Position numbers and translations under genes: made by a program
In this document: positions 49,001-59,501 of the stretch, in pieces
How positions within the stretch are numbered: position 1 is the stretch's first letter
Layout: the number at the start of each line of letters is the position of its first letter
Notes under the pieces: generated by a model
What the model was told of the DNA's origin: nothing
The model's input: the letters and a program-made list of their open reading frames with translations, nothing else
Database searches by the model: none
Origin: Pampus argenteus
Lineage: Eukaryota > Chordata > Actinopteri > Scombriformes > Stromateidae
Direction: 5' to 3'
Length of the DNA stretch: 64,000 nucleotides
NCBI GenBank assembly: GCA_036937835.1
Contig: CM072866.1
Span: forward strand, 18,990,001 to 19,054,000

Positions 49001-49644
49001 GTAAAGGTTTGCATGCTCTCACACAAAAGTCAGTTTTTTCCTGCATCAGCCACCTTTCTTATGGCAGCTGCCATTGTTTTCCTAAAGGGTACATGAGTTT
49101 AATGAAGGTGCTGCAACACCCATCTTAAATATGAGACAAAAGTACATACAATTAGGTCTGAGGGAAAGTGATCTTGGACTTTTGCACTACTAAAAATAAT
49201 GATTTATGTATGTCAGACAGAATGTCTCTTGGTGTCTTTGGTGACCTCAGGATAAATATTTGTCCAGAGGGCAAGTTGGTTGGTTGGAAAAAGAGTCATT
49301 TTGAATTCTCATGTACATCCTGCACCCCTCCTCCCTAACGCCCTCCTTAGGTGGTGCGTGCCTCCTCTCACACCAGTGAGGGCATCCCAGAGGTCTGGGC
49401 CAAGATGGAGGTGTACCGGGAAGCCATGTTGGCCAGTGGTGAACTACAGGGCCGACGGAGAGCCCAGCAGAAGGTTTGGATGTGGAGTTTGATCCAGGAG
49501 AACGTCCTCTCCCATTTTCAGAATCACCCCAGTGTCAGAGAGGCTCTCCCACACCTCGAGGAGAGGGTGACTAGAGGAGCCATCTCCCCTGGTCTGGCTT
49601 CTGATCTGCTTCTCAAAGCCTTCGTATCATCATCGTCGTCATAG
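42623..49644 (+). CDS. mmaa: MMAA, mitochondrial methylmalonic aciduria type A GTPase
   Basis: Joining 42623-43052, 43461-43583, 43668-43838, 45149-45234, 46266-46415 and 49351-49644 gives an intact 417-residue protein (human MMAA is about 418). MMAA is a G3E-family P-loop GTPase of the mitochondrial matrix. It loads and protects adenosylcobalamin on methylmalonyl-CoA mutase (propionate and branched amino acid breakdown). Visible parts: an Arg-rich, acid-poor presequence (about 1-65), a helical N-terminal region (QHIQDLSGPEQRLLNKLYEGLIAGQR), Walker A GPPGAGKS (147-154), VLAVDPSS (173-180), GDKTRM, LVETVGVGQSE, the base-recognition motif TKSD (286-289), and the family C-terminal dimerisation region (QQKVWMWSLIQENV). 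All introns are GT-AG. The gene lies downstream of smad1 on the same strand, as in other vertebrates. Nothing is broken. Confidence 0.96.
43145..43198. repeat. Possible LINE 3' tail remnant
   Basis: 'gtgagggattaataaagtatatctatctatg' resembles the tails of fish LINE-type repeats that end in short tandem units (TATC). Only the tail is visible, in the first mmaa coding intron. Confidence 0.35.
43461..43583 (+). CDS. mmaa: mmaa coding exon 2: P-loop
   Basis: Residues 144-184. Acceptor gatttctcag, donor G|gtagca. Encodes GLSGPPGAGKSSFIE, the nucleotide-binding Walker A, and SVLAVDPSSC. Confidence 0.96.
43668..43838 (+). CDS. mmaa: mmaa coding exon 3: switch region
   Basis: Residues 185-241. The preceding intron is only 84 bases. 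Encodes GDKTRMTELSRDMNAFIRPSP, GTLGGVTRTTNEA and DIVLVETVG; the Glu-Thr-Val-Gly motif of G3E GTPases continues in the next exon. Confidence 0.96.
44100..44880 (-). mobile_element. Inactive Tc1/mariner-type DNA transposon
   Basis: The minus strand encodes a decayed Tc1-like DDE transposase. Frame segments match, in order, an N-terminal region with several stops (44650-44880), a TDETELESFG segment with the first catalytic Asp (about 44602-44630), and a 163-codon open segment (44110-44601) containing TVKHGGGLVMFWG, WVIQQDNEPKQTSKSTQEW with the second Asp, and SGPDLNPIEPLWKELK with the Glu. The segments are separated by frameshifts and stops, so no active enzyme is possible. No clear terminal inverted repeats were found by eye. 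The copy sits antisense in the intron between mmaa exons 3 and 4. Confidence 0.88.
44110..44601 (-). pseudogene. Tc1-like transposase pseudogene, C-terminal half
   Basis: Longest surviving open piece of the transposon above. It holds the Q-Q-D-N-x-P-K and P-D-L-N-P-I-E motifs of the Tc1 catalytic core and ends VIAFKGCATQY, a typical Tc1 C-terminus. It lacks the first catalytic Asp, which lies in another frame just upstream. Confidence 0.9.
45149..45234 (+). CDS. mmaa: mmaa coding exon 4
   Basis: Residues 242-270, VGQSEFAVADMVDMFVLLIPP and GGDELQ. Acceptor tttccag, donor CAG|gtcagt. Confidence 0.96.
46266..46415 (+). CDS. mmaa: mmaa coding exon 5: guanine-recognition TKSD motif
   Basis: Residues 271-320. 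It encodes GIKRGIIERADLVVVTKSDGD and VPARRIQTEYTSALKLLR. Acceptor tttccag, donor AAG|gtgcgt. Confidence 0.96.
48745..48890. repeat. Degraded fish-type interspersed repeat
   Basis: 'taagatttttgtggccttcattggacagctgacaggg ... agaggtctgctggaattgaaccaggaacgctgtgg' resembles the common teleost repeat with 'aagatttttggggcatttt ... gacagctgaag ... aatcgaacccgcggc'. Lies in the last mmaa intron; possibly the same family as 9437-9545. Confidence 0.5.
49351..49644 (+). CDS. mmaa: mmaa coding exon 6: C-terminal domain
   Basis: Residues 321-417 and TAG. Contains VVRASSHTSEGIPEVWAKM, QQKVWMWSLIQENVL, and ends with a Ser-rich tail (FVSSSSS) in place of the Ser-Arg-Asp end known in mammals. Confidence 0.96.
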   Translation: MVRASSHTSEGIPEVWAKMEVYREAMLASGELQGRRRAQQKVWMWSLIQENVLSHFQNHPSVREALPHLEERVTRGAISPGLASDLLLKAFVSSSSS

Positions 49645-49745
49645 TTTTCACTGGGACTGCTCCTTTGGAGGAGGCTGGATGGATGCCTTGTTGCTGATCA
49701 GGGCCACTCGGTGCCAAATAAAGCAGGACAGAGTGGGAAACTGTG
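49645..49745 (+). other. mmaa: mmaa 3' UTR
   Basis: A short 3' UTR ending soon after AATAAA at 49717-49722. The mRNA 3' end is inferred at about 49735-49745. Confidence 0.6.
49717..49722 (+). promoter_or_regulatory. mmaa: mmaa polyadenylation signal AATAAA
   Basis: Canonical hexamer 73 bases after the mmaa stop codon (gccAAATAAAGcagg), followed by a G/T-rich stretch. Confidence 0.65.
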
Positions 49746-51514
49746 ACCTTGATTCTGTGATTTGTGCAAAAGGAAGCCATCTTCCTCTGAACTACACTGA
49801 ATCTGGAATTCAAATTACTTAAGATAGAAGACACCCCTCCACAGAAGGACAACTGTTGCCTACAGCTTCAGGGCACGTTCACATGTGAACTGTAGACGAC
49901 AAAATTTCATTTCAACTGTGAGGAAGGGTTCAAACATTGATGTGAGATTTGAAATGTTTTGCTGCCAACAGCCTGTTATACTGCAGACATCACATCATGA
50001 ACATTTTTAGGGTTATTAGCTCAAAACATCAGGAGGATTGTAAAGGCCACATTGTTACACTTGGAAAAGTGTAACTAGTTTGCACAATACCCATCGCTTT
50101 TACTAACAGGGTCATTAGAGTGTGAAGCTATGACTGATTAGCAGTTTTCACTGGCTCTTCTGCCCTTGTATGTCTCACACACACACAGATCATTAATACA
50201 CACTACTTGTAACCCAAAAGGAAGAATACTTATAGGAGGAACTGATTAAGAGCAGTGGAATTTATGGTCTCTTGTTCGTGTTTATCTTGTCGAACTGCCA
50301 TGGATATTGCAAACACAAATTCTCCTTGGAAAAGGAAATGGACTTTAAAAGTGTTTTTATCTGCAATTTTTTGTTTCCGAGTGGAATAATTAAAATAGTG
50401 AAAGAATGGTGTGATTAATTGGATAAGTGAAAAACTTTGAATCTGGGATTTTTCTCTCGCCTTGTGTTTTACCATGATATGAAAACATTAGTCTACAGAC
50501 GTGTCAAAGATGTAATGAAAATTGTTTTTTCTCATTCTGGAGCCAGAGATGTCAGTGCTACATGTTCTCACACTGAATCAGCTGCACGGTTGCTTCTCAT
50601 TCAGACAAAACACACTTTAATATTCTCAGAATTGACTTCATAATCCAACACACTCCTGGACACCACCAGAGATCAAAAACAAAGGCAGGTCACACAGTCA
50701 TAACTCCTGTGCAGCTACTTTATTAATTTAAACAGAGAGACTGCTGTCTTTGGAGTAAAGAGGTAGAACCATGGACTGTGCTTGTATATCACATAAATCA
50801 CATGTATTATATTATAAGAATGTCCTACTTAAAATATCTGCAATTTATTATTTTTTCAATTAACCAGTTTATCATTCAGTCTATAAGGAAATACACCAAG
50901 TTGACATCAAAAAATTGTTTTTGTCAGAACAGACCAAAATATAAATCCACATATTTGAGTAACAGGAGGCAGTTTGGCATTCTTGCTTTGATAGTTTATT
51001 ATCTAAATTGTCAGAGAGTAATACATTTATTAGCCAGTGTTCAGTGGTTTCATTATGAGTGTGACTTCTGTTTTGATGCTCCTGAGCCAGCACATCACTG
51101 GTATATAGGAGGTGGACAAAATAACATTGTGTGTATGTGTATAATATATAATGATACGTAATAAAATGCAATCCAGCACAATAGGCATGACATGGCATCG
51201 TTGTAATGCCTTTGTGTGTCGTATTATGTTAATCATAAATGATAAAAGTTTATGAAGCACTCTTTTTAAGAGATACAAATATGATTTACAAATAAAACTG
51301 CATAAAATATTGAAACTATAGAAAATAAAGAACGAGTTAAAAAAGACAATAATAGTTGAAACAAGCACCTTAAAAGAGTATATGTATACCGGTGGTAGAG
51401 TTATAATAGTGTGATTTTATCTTTATTCCAGGGCTCATTCCTTTGGGGCTCTGATGACAAACACCCAATCTCCAATTGGAGATCTTAAACAGGTGCTAGG
51501 CCTTAGAAAAATAC

Positions 51515-51535
51515 TGTGTGTGTGTGTGTGTGTGT
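51515..51535. repeat. (TG)n microsatellite
   Basis: About ten TG units. Confidence 0.85.
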
Positions 51536-52709
51536 ATTTAGTTTAGTCACTAGAGGTCTCCCTAATTCCACTCAGCTCTGGATTTATTATCCTAATGAGG
51601 GGGCCCTCAGTGCCAACCTCCCTCCCCTTCATAACGCCCCCGCCTCCTGCCCTCCATCTATTCTTCATTGAGGTTACCTAGGTTGCCAGGTCACTCAGAG
51701 GTGAGGACATCAGCAGCTGCCACTCTCCTGGAGCACAGGCTGTACTGTATTCCTCGCCCTCGATGACAAACCGTCCTCGTCTATTCTCACTCCGTTACTG
51801 AAAAACAGATAGGATGGTTGAGTGTATTGACTGTGTGGCTTTTAGCCTCAACCCTCAAATTTTATGGGAGAAAAAAAAATCTGGGGAATTCTGTACTAAT
51901 CCACGATTGCCCTTGCTTTGGAAATACCGATTCTGAGCCCCCCAGCTGCTGGACAGGCTCCCAGGTCGCTGCTCATTTGCTCCAGCCTGCGTACGAGAGG
52001 AAAAATGCCCCTTGAATGCAGATGGATTCATTAGGTCTGAGTAACACCCTTCTCCTCCATCATGCTGACACGAACACATACACACTGTAACGGCTCTGGC
52101 TTAGCAAAAGGGAACAGTGAGTCCTGCAGCTCTGGACACTCTCCGCACACAAACATGCACACACAGTTGTCTCCAGTGTAAACAATACCATGCGGTTTCA
52201 CTAAGGAAGATTAACTCAAATGCTGCCGGATCGTGTTCAGCCATTTTAGCCTAAACACATGGCCCATCCACATGTGTTTAGCATTTCGCTGGATCTCTTG
52301 AATGTAAGCAGAGGACAGAGACTGGCTCTTTGATGAGGTTTTTTCATGTTTAATGGAGGGCCTTACATTGACAGCCTTTCTTTGTGTCAGCAGTCTGAAG
52401 TCAGAATGCTTTGCTGGCTCACAACAAAACATAAAAAAACGATGCCCTCATACGGTTGTAATTGTAGTCCAAAAAAACTCAGCTTTTCCCCTTCAAAACC
52501 TCAAAAATCTGGAATGAGCGCTGAACAATGGGCTGACACAAATGTCAGTAAACAAGGCAAAGCACACTGTAGCACGGACAGATGTTTATGTTTTTTCCTG
52601 GTGGTAGTCTCTTATTTTTCTGGTTGTTTTCTGGTCAGATTTGAGCGTGAGGGAAGTCTAACACTGAAGGAAATGTCAGACTGGCCCTCCTACCAGGCTG
52701 ATTTGGAAG

Positions 52710-52755
52710 TGTGTGTGTGAGCTTGTGTGTATGTGTGTGTGTGTGTGTGTGTGTA
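52710..52755. repeat. (TG)n microsatellite
   Basis: Imperfect TG run of about 20 units. Confidence 0.85.
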
Positions 52756-52947
52756 TATAGAGTGACACCCAGTCATGGGCTGCTGATCCACAAAGCCTCA
52801 ACCCGTCACTGCTGTTTGCTCTGCTCCTCACACATGAGCACATATCACCACACTCACCCACCATTCCCTCCTTCTTTACACACATGAACACCATGCTGTT
52901 CACCTCCTACACATCTTGTACATACATGCAAGCCATCCATCCCTTGT

Positions 52948-52949
<2 letters not shown>

Positions 52950-52978
<29 letters not shown>
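52950..52978. repeat. (CA)n microsatellite
   Basis: About 14 CA units, only 200 bases from the preceding TG run and on the opposite strand register. The pair could form an inverted repeat. Confidence 0.9.
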
Positions 52979-52981
<3 letters not shown>

Positions 52982-54536
52982 CTGCCTTGTTGCCCACCCG
53001 CTCCGACTCGGCTGGTTGCACTGCTGTCTCTCTGTAGTGACAGATGAGTGTGTGAGAAGCATTTCCTCCAGGCTTGGTGCTCACTTTCAAGACGGCTGCA
53101 AAACGATGCAAGGAGCCACACGCTAATGGGGTTGGAGAGCTGCAGCGAAGCCCTGAGTGTGTATGTGTGCTTGTAGATGTAACACCCCACTCATTATGCT
53201 GCTCTGATGGGTCACTGTACAGCCTTTTTATAAGACGACCCTTATGGCGACATGTCTTATTATATCAACTGCTGAGATAGATGTTACTACCAGGCCAGAG
53301 TGTGTATCCTGTGTGCTCTCGAGCCTGTAGAGCGATGAGACGTGGTTGGTATTCGAAGAGTGTCTCGTTGCATGGGCTAATTCTACTTAACCTGGTGAAA
53401 TCTGCTAGATGGTATGGTCCGACTGCCCCAGGGAGACCAGTATGTATCTCTGCTTTATTACCCACCTGAGGAGGCTCGCTCTCCCACACATGCACACTCC
53501 ACTGTTTGCTATGTGTAATTTACTGGGCAGCCTGTGGGCCAGGCCTTCATCTGCAGGAAGGCGCGAATAGAGCCTTGGCGCCAGTAATTGGACTTTAGAA
53601 CTGATTGGGGAACTTGATTGACCCCCGGTAATGGATTTGAGTGAATAATTATTTGTAGTTATGGTTGGAAGATGATATCGGGGAGAGAGAGACCAATCCC
53701 ACCAGTGTGACTCACCCCTGCCGCCAGAGCAGAATGCTGCCAGCACTCAATTAATGAAATCCAGCTGCTCAGACTCCCCACGTGTAGTGGCTGATCAAAA
53801 AAACACACAGGGGTCTGGTCAGAAAAAAGGTTATCTTCATCCAACCTTTTCCCTTTCGCACAACTGGCAGCCTTTGGCCCTTCACAATAGTGATTATAAA
53901 ATCTTCTCCGCTTCAGGTACAAGACATTAGGGTTGATAATGTCTCCATTATTTTTTAACTGCCTATGGCAGTTCTCAGCACAGCCCACGGCAGCCATGTT
54001 AATGAGACCTCTCAAGATGGCAGGCAGCGCCTCCTCAGGACACAAAATGCAATCACTCTTAATCCAGCACTTTTAATTGCTGGCCAAGCCTGCCTAAGTG
54101 AATTCAGCTGTTCTGTCTCTGCAGGCGAGTGGTTGCACCTCAAGAACACTCCAACATCATACTCGCAAAGATAAACCGGGCTTCAAAACAAACTCAAAGT
54201 GATGTGAGATGGTCTGTCTTGTTAAAAATGAGGCTTATTTTTCTGGTTTGAGGGTGTCAGGCAGAGAACACAGGCGACACAAGTTAGATTTCCTCTTCTC
54301 TTCCCTCGCTGTCTGTAGCATACTTTATAGCTCTCTTCAGAGGCTTGAGAAGGTAATATGCAGGGAGAAGAGCAGCCACCTTCCTTACCTTCCCTCTCTT
54401 TTATCTTCTGTCTCTCTTTGCTCCTTGATTGACCCACTTGCTCCCACATCATTATCCTCACTGCTCTCCTCTACAGTAAATTTCACTTCGTTTTCATCCT
54501 TCCACCAGTCCTCCTGTCATATGTCCCTGTCCCCTC

Positions 54537-54566
54537 CACCCCTCCTCCTCCTCCTCCTCCTCCTTT
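54537..54566. repeat. (TCC)n repeat
   Basis: About eight CTC/TCC units in a pyrimidine-rich tract. Confidence 0.85.
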
Positions 54567-55066
54567 CTCCCTCTATGTGACCCCTCATTGCCTTCTTGCC
54601 AGTCTCCATTATTTCTGGCTGCCCAGTGGCCTGGTCAGGCTGGTGCTCCAGGGCTCCAGGCAGCTCGTGTTATGACAGGTAACACTGGGCCGCACACTCT
54701 CTCTGGTAACATGTGGAGGTCAGCCTGTCATACCTGTCCACAACTCCACTGTGTGCACACACATGCACGTTTGTTCACACGCCATCAAATGCCATGATTC
54801 ATGTGTATGGATAACTGCCAGGTAGTTCTGGCCGTAACCTTAGATTCAGCAGAAGTAAGCGATGAGACGCAGTGGAGTAGAAATACACCTTTCCCCATTC
54901 TGTTCCTTTGTGCTTGCAAAACAATGACTTTTTTTTTTTTCTAAAGGTCTTGCATGATGTGTTGCTTTTACAGCCTTGGCAACCAGTCGAAATGCTGTAG
55001 TTGTTCCTGTTTACCACATAAGAGGAGGATTTAACTGGAGAGTGGCTTGTTAACTACCGCTAGACT

Positions 55067-55086
55067 CCCCTCTCTCTCTCTCTCTC
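55067..55086. repeat. (TC)n microsatellite
   Basis: About nine TC units. Confidence 0.8.
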
Positions 55087-58022
55087 CTGGCATGGCCTGC
55101 TCCCCGTGTTAATGACCACTCACAGTTGCTGCCCTGAGGGGGCTGCAGGACAGAGTCAGCCAGCATCAGACCCTCACAGCACCTCCAAGACCATCTGCTC
55201 AAACAGCAGAAAATATGTTGCTTGTGTTATTTGTCTTCTGTGTCCATTGTCTTTGGCTTGTAAGAAGAGATGCTAAATAACAATTTGTTTCATTCATAAC
55301 AATCTTTATTGGGATGTGATTGCTTCTGCAGAGGGTCCAAACAGGTTTCCCTAATGCATTTCCTTCTGGTGATGTCTCATTTCTATCCAGCCGCCCTCTA
55401 TCAACTAGTGAATAGCCAAGTTTTGTAACGTTCAGGGCCAGTAACGAGAACAGTCATTCTCTACCCCACCGAACAAGCTCTGTCCGCCCCGGACAAGATG
55501 GTAGCGCCCCAGTAGTCGATCAGCGGTTGTTGTTACCATGGCATGTTCCTGGCTCCCCGTCTGATCCAGGGCAGCGCCCCGCACCACCAGGCCTGTGAGG
55601 GCCAAGGGGCCGGCATGGGTTTGTCACGCCAGGTTGACATTTCGGGGAGCTTTGCCAGGACACCATAGCACATTTCGTCCTCCTGGACAAGTGTGTGGGA
55701 GCAAACGTGTCAACTCAGGCAGATGGGCAGGCGTCAGTGCCAACCGCACTGGACCTTACCAGACCGCTGGCCTGGCAACTGTCGGCTAGCCAGCCAGACG
55801 TAGTGCTTCCTGGCACATTAGCAGAGGGGCAGGTGTCTCCCTCTAAAGCTCTTTGTGGATTACTGTTTACTGTATATACTTCTGTATGTGTGTTAGTGTT
55901 ATTGGCACACAAAATAACAAAATAACTACGTAGAATGTAATCGGGGGAAAAAATCTGCACACAACTCTCTCTTACAATTTCATCATAATCAAAAATTTTG
56001 AGTACTGCAACAAAATCAATGTAACAAAACCTGACTGTTGTTTTTCCCCATTTACTGCTGGTAGATTTTGTTTATGTTTCGGTCTAAGCAACAGTTCCTT
56101 ATGTACACATAGATCCTGGGTAAAGAGGACCACAAAAAAATATGTGTGAATGGTGTTTACTGTCAAAAGGTGCGAAAAGAAAAACAAAAGGTGGAAAAAA
56201 TGCAGGAGTCAGAATTACTATTTAATTATACACAAATGATGCACTACAACAATATCCATATGAATACAGACTAAAATGAATATACCAGCAGTAAGACAGA
56301 CAGTGCAACAATCCCACATTTGATTATACCAGGCAGACAAAGCAACTGTGGCCAGAAACCAGAGCAGTGGAATAATGTCTTCTGATTGGTGCATTTTGAA
56401 TGTTGTGGATATTTTCTTTTGCCACATTTCACAAAAAATGTGATCACTGAGAATCCTGGCATTATACAAAACCTTTCATTTTGATTCAGATTACCTAATA
56501 TCAGGTCATCATTCATATAAATGTAAAAATCTAATTTGAAACTTCCCATTATAATGTCTGACTTTTACATTTAAATATTTTTTTGTTGTGATTTATGCTT
56601 TAAAAAAACAATAAAAATGATTTGATTATTGGGACTTTTAAATTTGATTGTCAAATTGGCAATAATTATAACATTTTTAACCGTGAAAATTAACATCTGA
56701 AAGTTGAGTTTTAATGTTATCTTTTAAATGTACATTTTGTGCACACAAATGGAAAATAAATTTCAATTTGATTAGATGCTTTTATTTTAATCTTGGCAGC
56801 CCTGGACCTCTAAAGATGGTCTCTATATTTAGTCCACTGTAATCCTTCTTAACGCTAATGTATGACGGGGTAACTGGAAAGAAAGAAAACAGAAATAGGC
56901 TGAAGCTTTTCTTAGATCAAGTGCAGTCAAATATGATTTGTGTAGTATATATGTATATATGTTCGGATGTGTGCATACACTGCATTCATTTTCATTATCT
57001 GTTAGCATACACCTGTGCTTTTGTAGGAGTGAGTCTGTGCTGTGCTGCACATCTCAGCCGGGCTTGCTATGGAGGGAAGACCATTAATCTTAGCTAAATC
57101 AAATAAATCAAGTGCACTTTAGAAAAGAGCTGTCAGTGTAATTGTTGTGATAGCCATTCCCCGGCTACTCCGGGGGGAGCTCTATTGAAAATTGTGCCAG
57201 GGAATGCACACTCACCGCTGTCCAAAAAAAAACATGCAAGGGCTCTGAGAAAAGATATAGCCAAGGCTACGCTCTGAATGAAGACATCTGAAGCCACCCA
57301 GTAACATGATGAACACCACTCAATGATGAGATTGAAGTTTGCAGCCATGTGTTACCCACAGAGTCCATCATTGCTCAGACAAGGCCGCTGCAGTCCAGTA
57401 GGCCTGTCTTTGTGTTTCATCTTCTCAAATGTTAAATGTGACCAAAAAAACACCCCCGTAATGCTCTGTGCTGCAGTCGGCTTTGCCCCGTTAAATGATT
57501 TTGCTCAAGAGAAAACCACCGCAGTGATAAAAAAACATCAAACCTAATCTTCAGCACCGTCCTCTGTGCGTCTGCGCAGAAAGAGCAGAGTCTGGTATTC
57601 ACATTTTTAAAAGAATGCTAAACCCTTTCAAGGAAGCCGTGCTGGTGGTTGTGGGGATGAGACAGTGGAGATAATGGGGATGGAAAGAGCAGCATGTGAA
57701 AAGGCTGCACTGCCCTCAGCTTCCCTCTCAACCAATGAGGGTTAAATGACTATCTGGGCACCTTGGCAACCATTTCTGTGCTTCTTCTTCTTTCTCTAAT
57801 GCGGCTGTGAACTGACTGAACAGGCTTCATTCATCACTCAAACATGCCTCAGCTCTTCAAAAAATAACAAATCTGCCATTAAGGACAATATGTTCATTTG
57901 AACGTATCGGAACAATTTGTGCATTTTGTTTCAGATTGCTCACCTGTCATGTTATTGTTTATTACAAATATCCTCTCAAGCTTAATATTTGTCCTACATG
58001 TTTTCCAGCAGATGGTGCCAAA

Positions 58023-58058
58023 CTGTGTGTGTGTGTGTGTGTGTGTGTACGTGTGTGT
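58023..58058. repeat. (TG)n microsatellite
   Basis: About 16 TG units with one interruption. Confidence 0.9.
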
Positions 58059-59154
58059 AAAAGTGTGTTCCTTTGTGCAAGAGCATTCTTGACAGATGAA
58101 GAGAGCCACTGTCACTCACCCTCACATTAGGTATCACAATAACCAGCGGAGAGGAGCAGGACAAAAGGGGTTTTAGATAAAAGAATATACTGTATTAGTT
58201 CGAGGTTTCAGCTGAATATATTTTAATCATAAGCACCGCAGTCGTTGGTGCAGATAAAAGGTCAGGGTCAGGTCCACGCTTTGTAGGAGACCCTTATTGT
58301 TCCGATTCCTGTTGTTCTTGTATATAATAATATAATATATAAATAAAATATTTGACTGTAACTTCAAAACTGTTTTTTTTTGCGAGGACACACGAGCCAA
58401 CGATTCTGGCCTTTACTCCAAATCCTCACGACACCCAAGAGTCACAAAGTAAAATAACAGGAAAGGTTAGAAAATGTGAAAAAAGATGAAAAGACATGGA
58501 TGGATGCGATCTCTGTTAATTTGTTTGACCCACTCGCTTCTCAAATGAGAATGGATGGAGGGATTCCCAATGTCTTGATTGGAAGATGGATGGGTATGCA
58601 GCTATGGCTTTAATTGATTGAAGACAGGAATTCAGTTAGGCATAATTGAATCATGGAAATCATTAAAAGCTCAAGTGCATGAGATAATTAGGAGAGCTAA
58701 CCAGGTTGTAATCAACCCTCAGCACAAATCATCTTTAGGATACCGACAAAAAGAAGCTTATTATCTCCAAAGATTTGAGGTTTTAAGACAGTTGGTGTAA
58801 AATATCAAACTGTTATTTCTACATAAAGACACATTTAGGCCCTTTAAAGCTGCTTTTTTTTTTTTTGGGTGGTCTTGGATCATGTATTTATAAATAAATG
58901 ACTGCTCCGTTTTTAATATTTCCATTTGCTTTTGTCTAATTGGTGTTGAGGCCAGTTTTCCCTGCTACAGATTCCCAGGGTCAGCCGGGGGTCAGTGTTC
59001 TACTTCATTACTCCATCCAGGAAAACGAGGAGCCTGATTAGTTTGGGCTTGACCTTGAGCTATTCTGCTAAGCTCTCTCTAACTAAATCTCCTCACTTCA
59101 GATCTCAGCAGACCTGAATCGAGAAATCACCGCGTCTCACAAGCAAAACAGTAC

Positions 59155-59220
<66 letters not shown>
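59155..59220. repeat. (GAAA)n microsatellite
   Basis: About 66 bases of perfect AAAG/GAAA repeat, 16 units. Confidence 0.95.
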
Positions 59221-59221
<1 letters not shown>

Positions 59222-59475
59222 GTGTATAGATATTTCAAAGCGAGCGCCAGTGAGAATTTGTAGGCGATATCTTTAGGTTCAGTGTCACAGGAGATGTGAA
59301 TGAAGTGCAGCACTGACTGTTACCCATAGAAACCAATAACCTATGGCTGGTGACTGTCATAGAATGCCATGGTAACAGCAGAGCATAACAACAGGGGAGT
59401 TGGCTGGCTTCTGTCCTATCTATTTCAAAGACATGATCATAGTTAAGTCGAGCTGCTCTCCCTCTGCCCATTACC

Positions 59476-59501
59476 ATCCTCCTCCTCCTCCTCCTCCTCC
59501 C
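59476..59501. repeat. (TCC)n repeat
   Basis: About eight TCC units. Confidence 0.85.

Noticed and set aside
50778..51368. Several frames of 105-127 codons on both strands
   Set aside because: AT-rich DNA with few stops by chance; no recognisable family and no splice structure.
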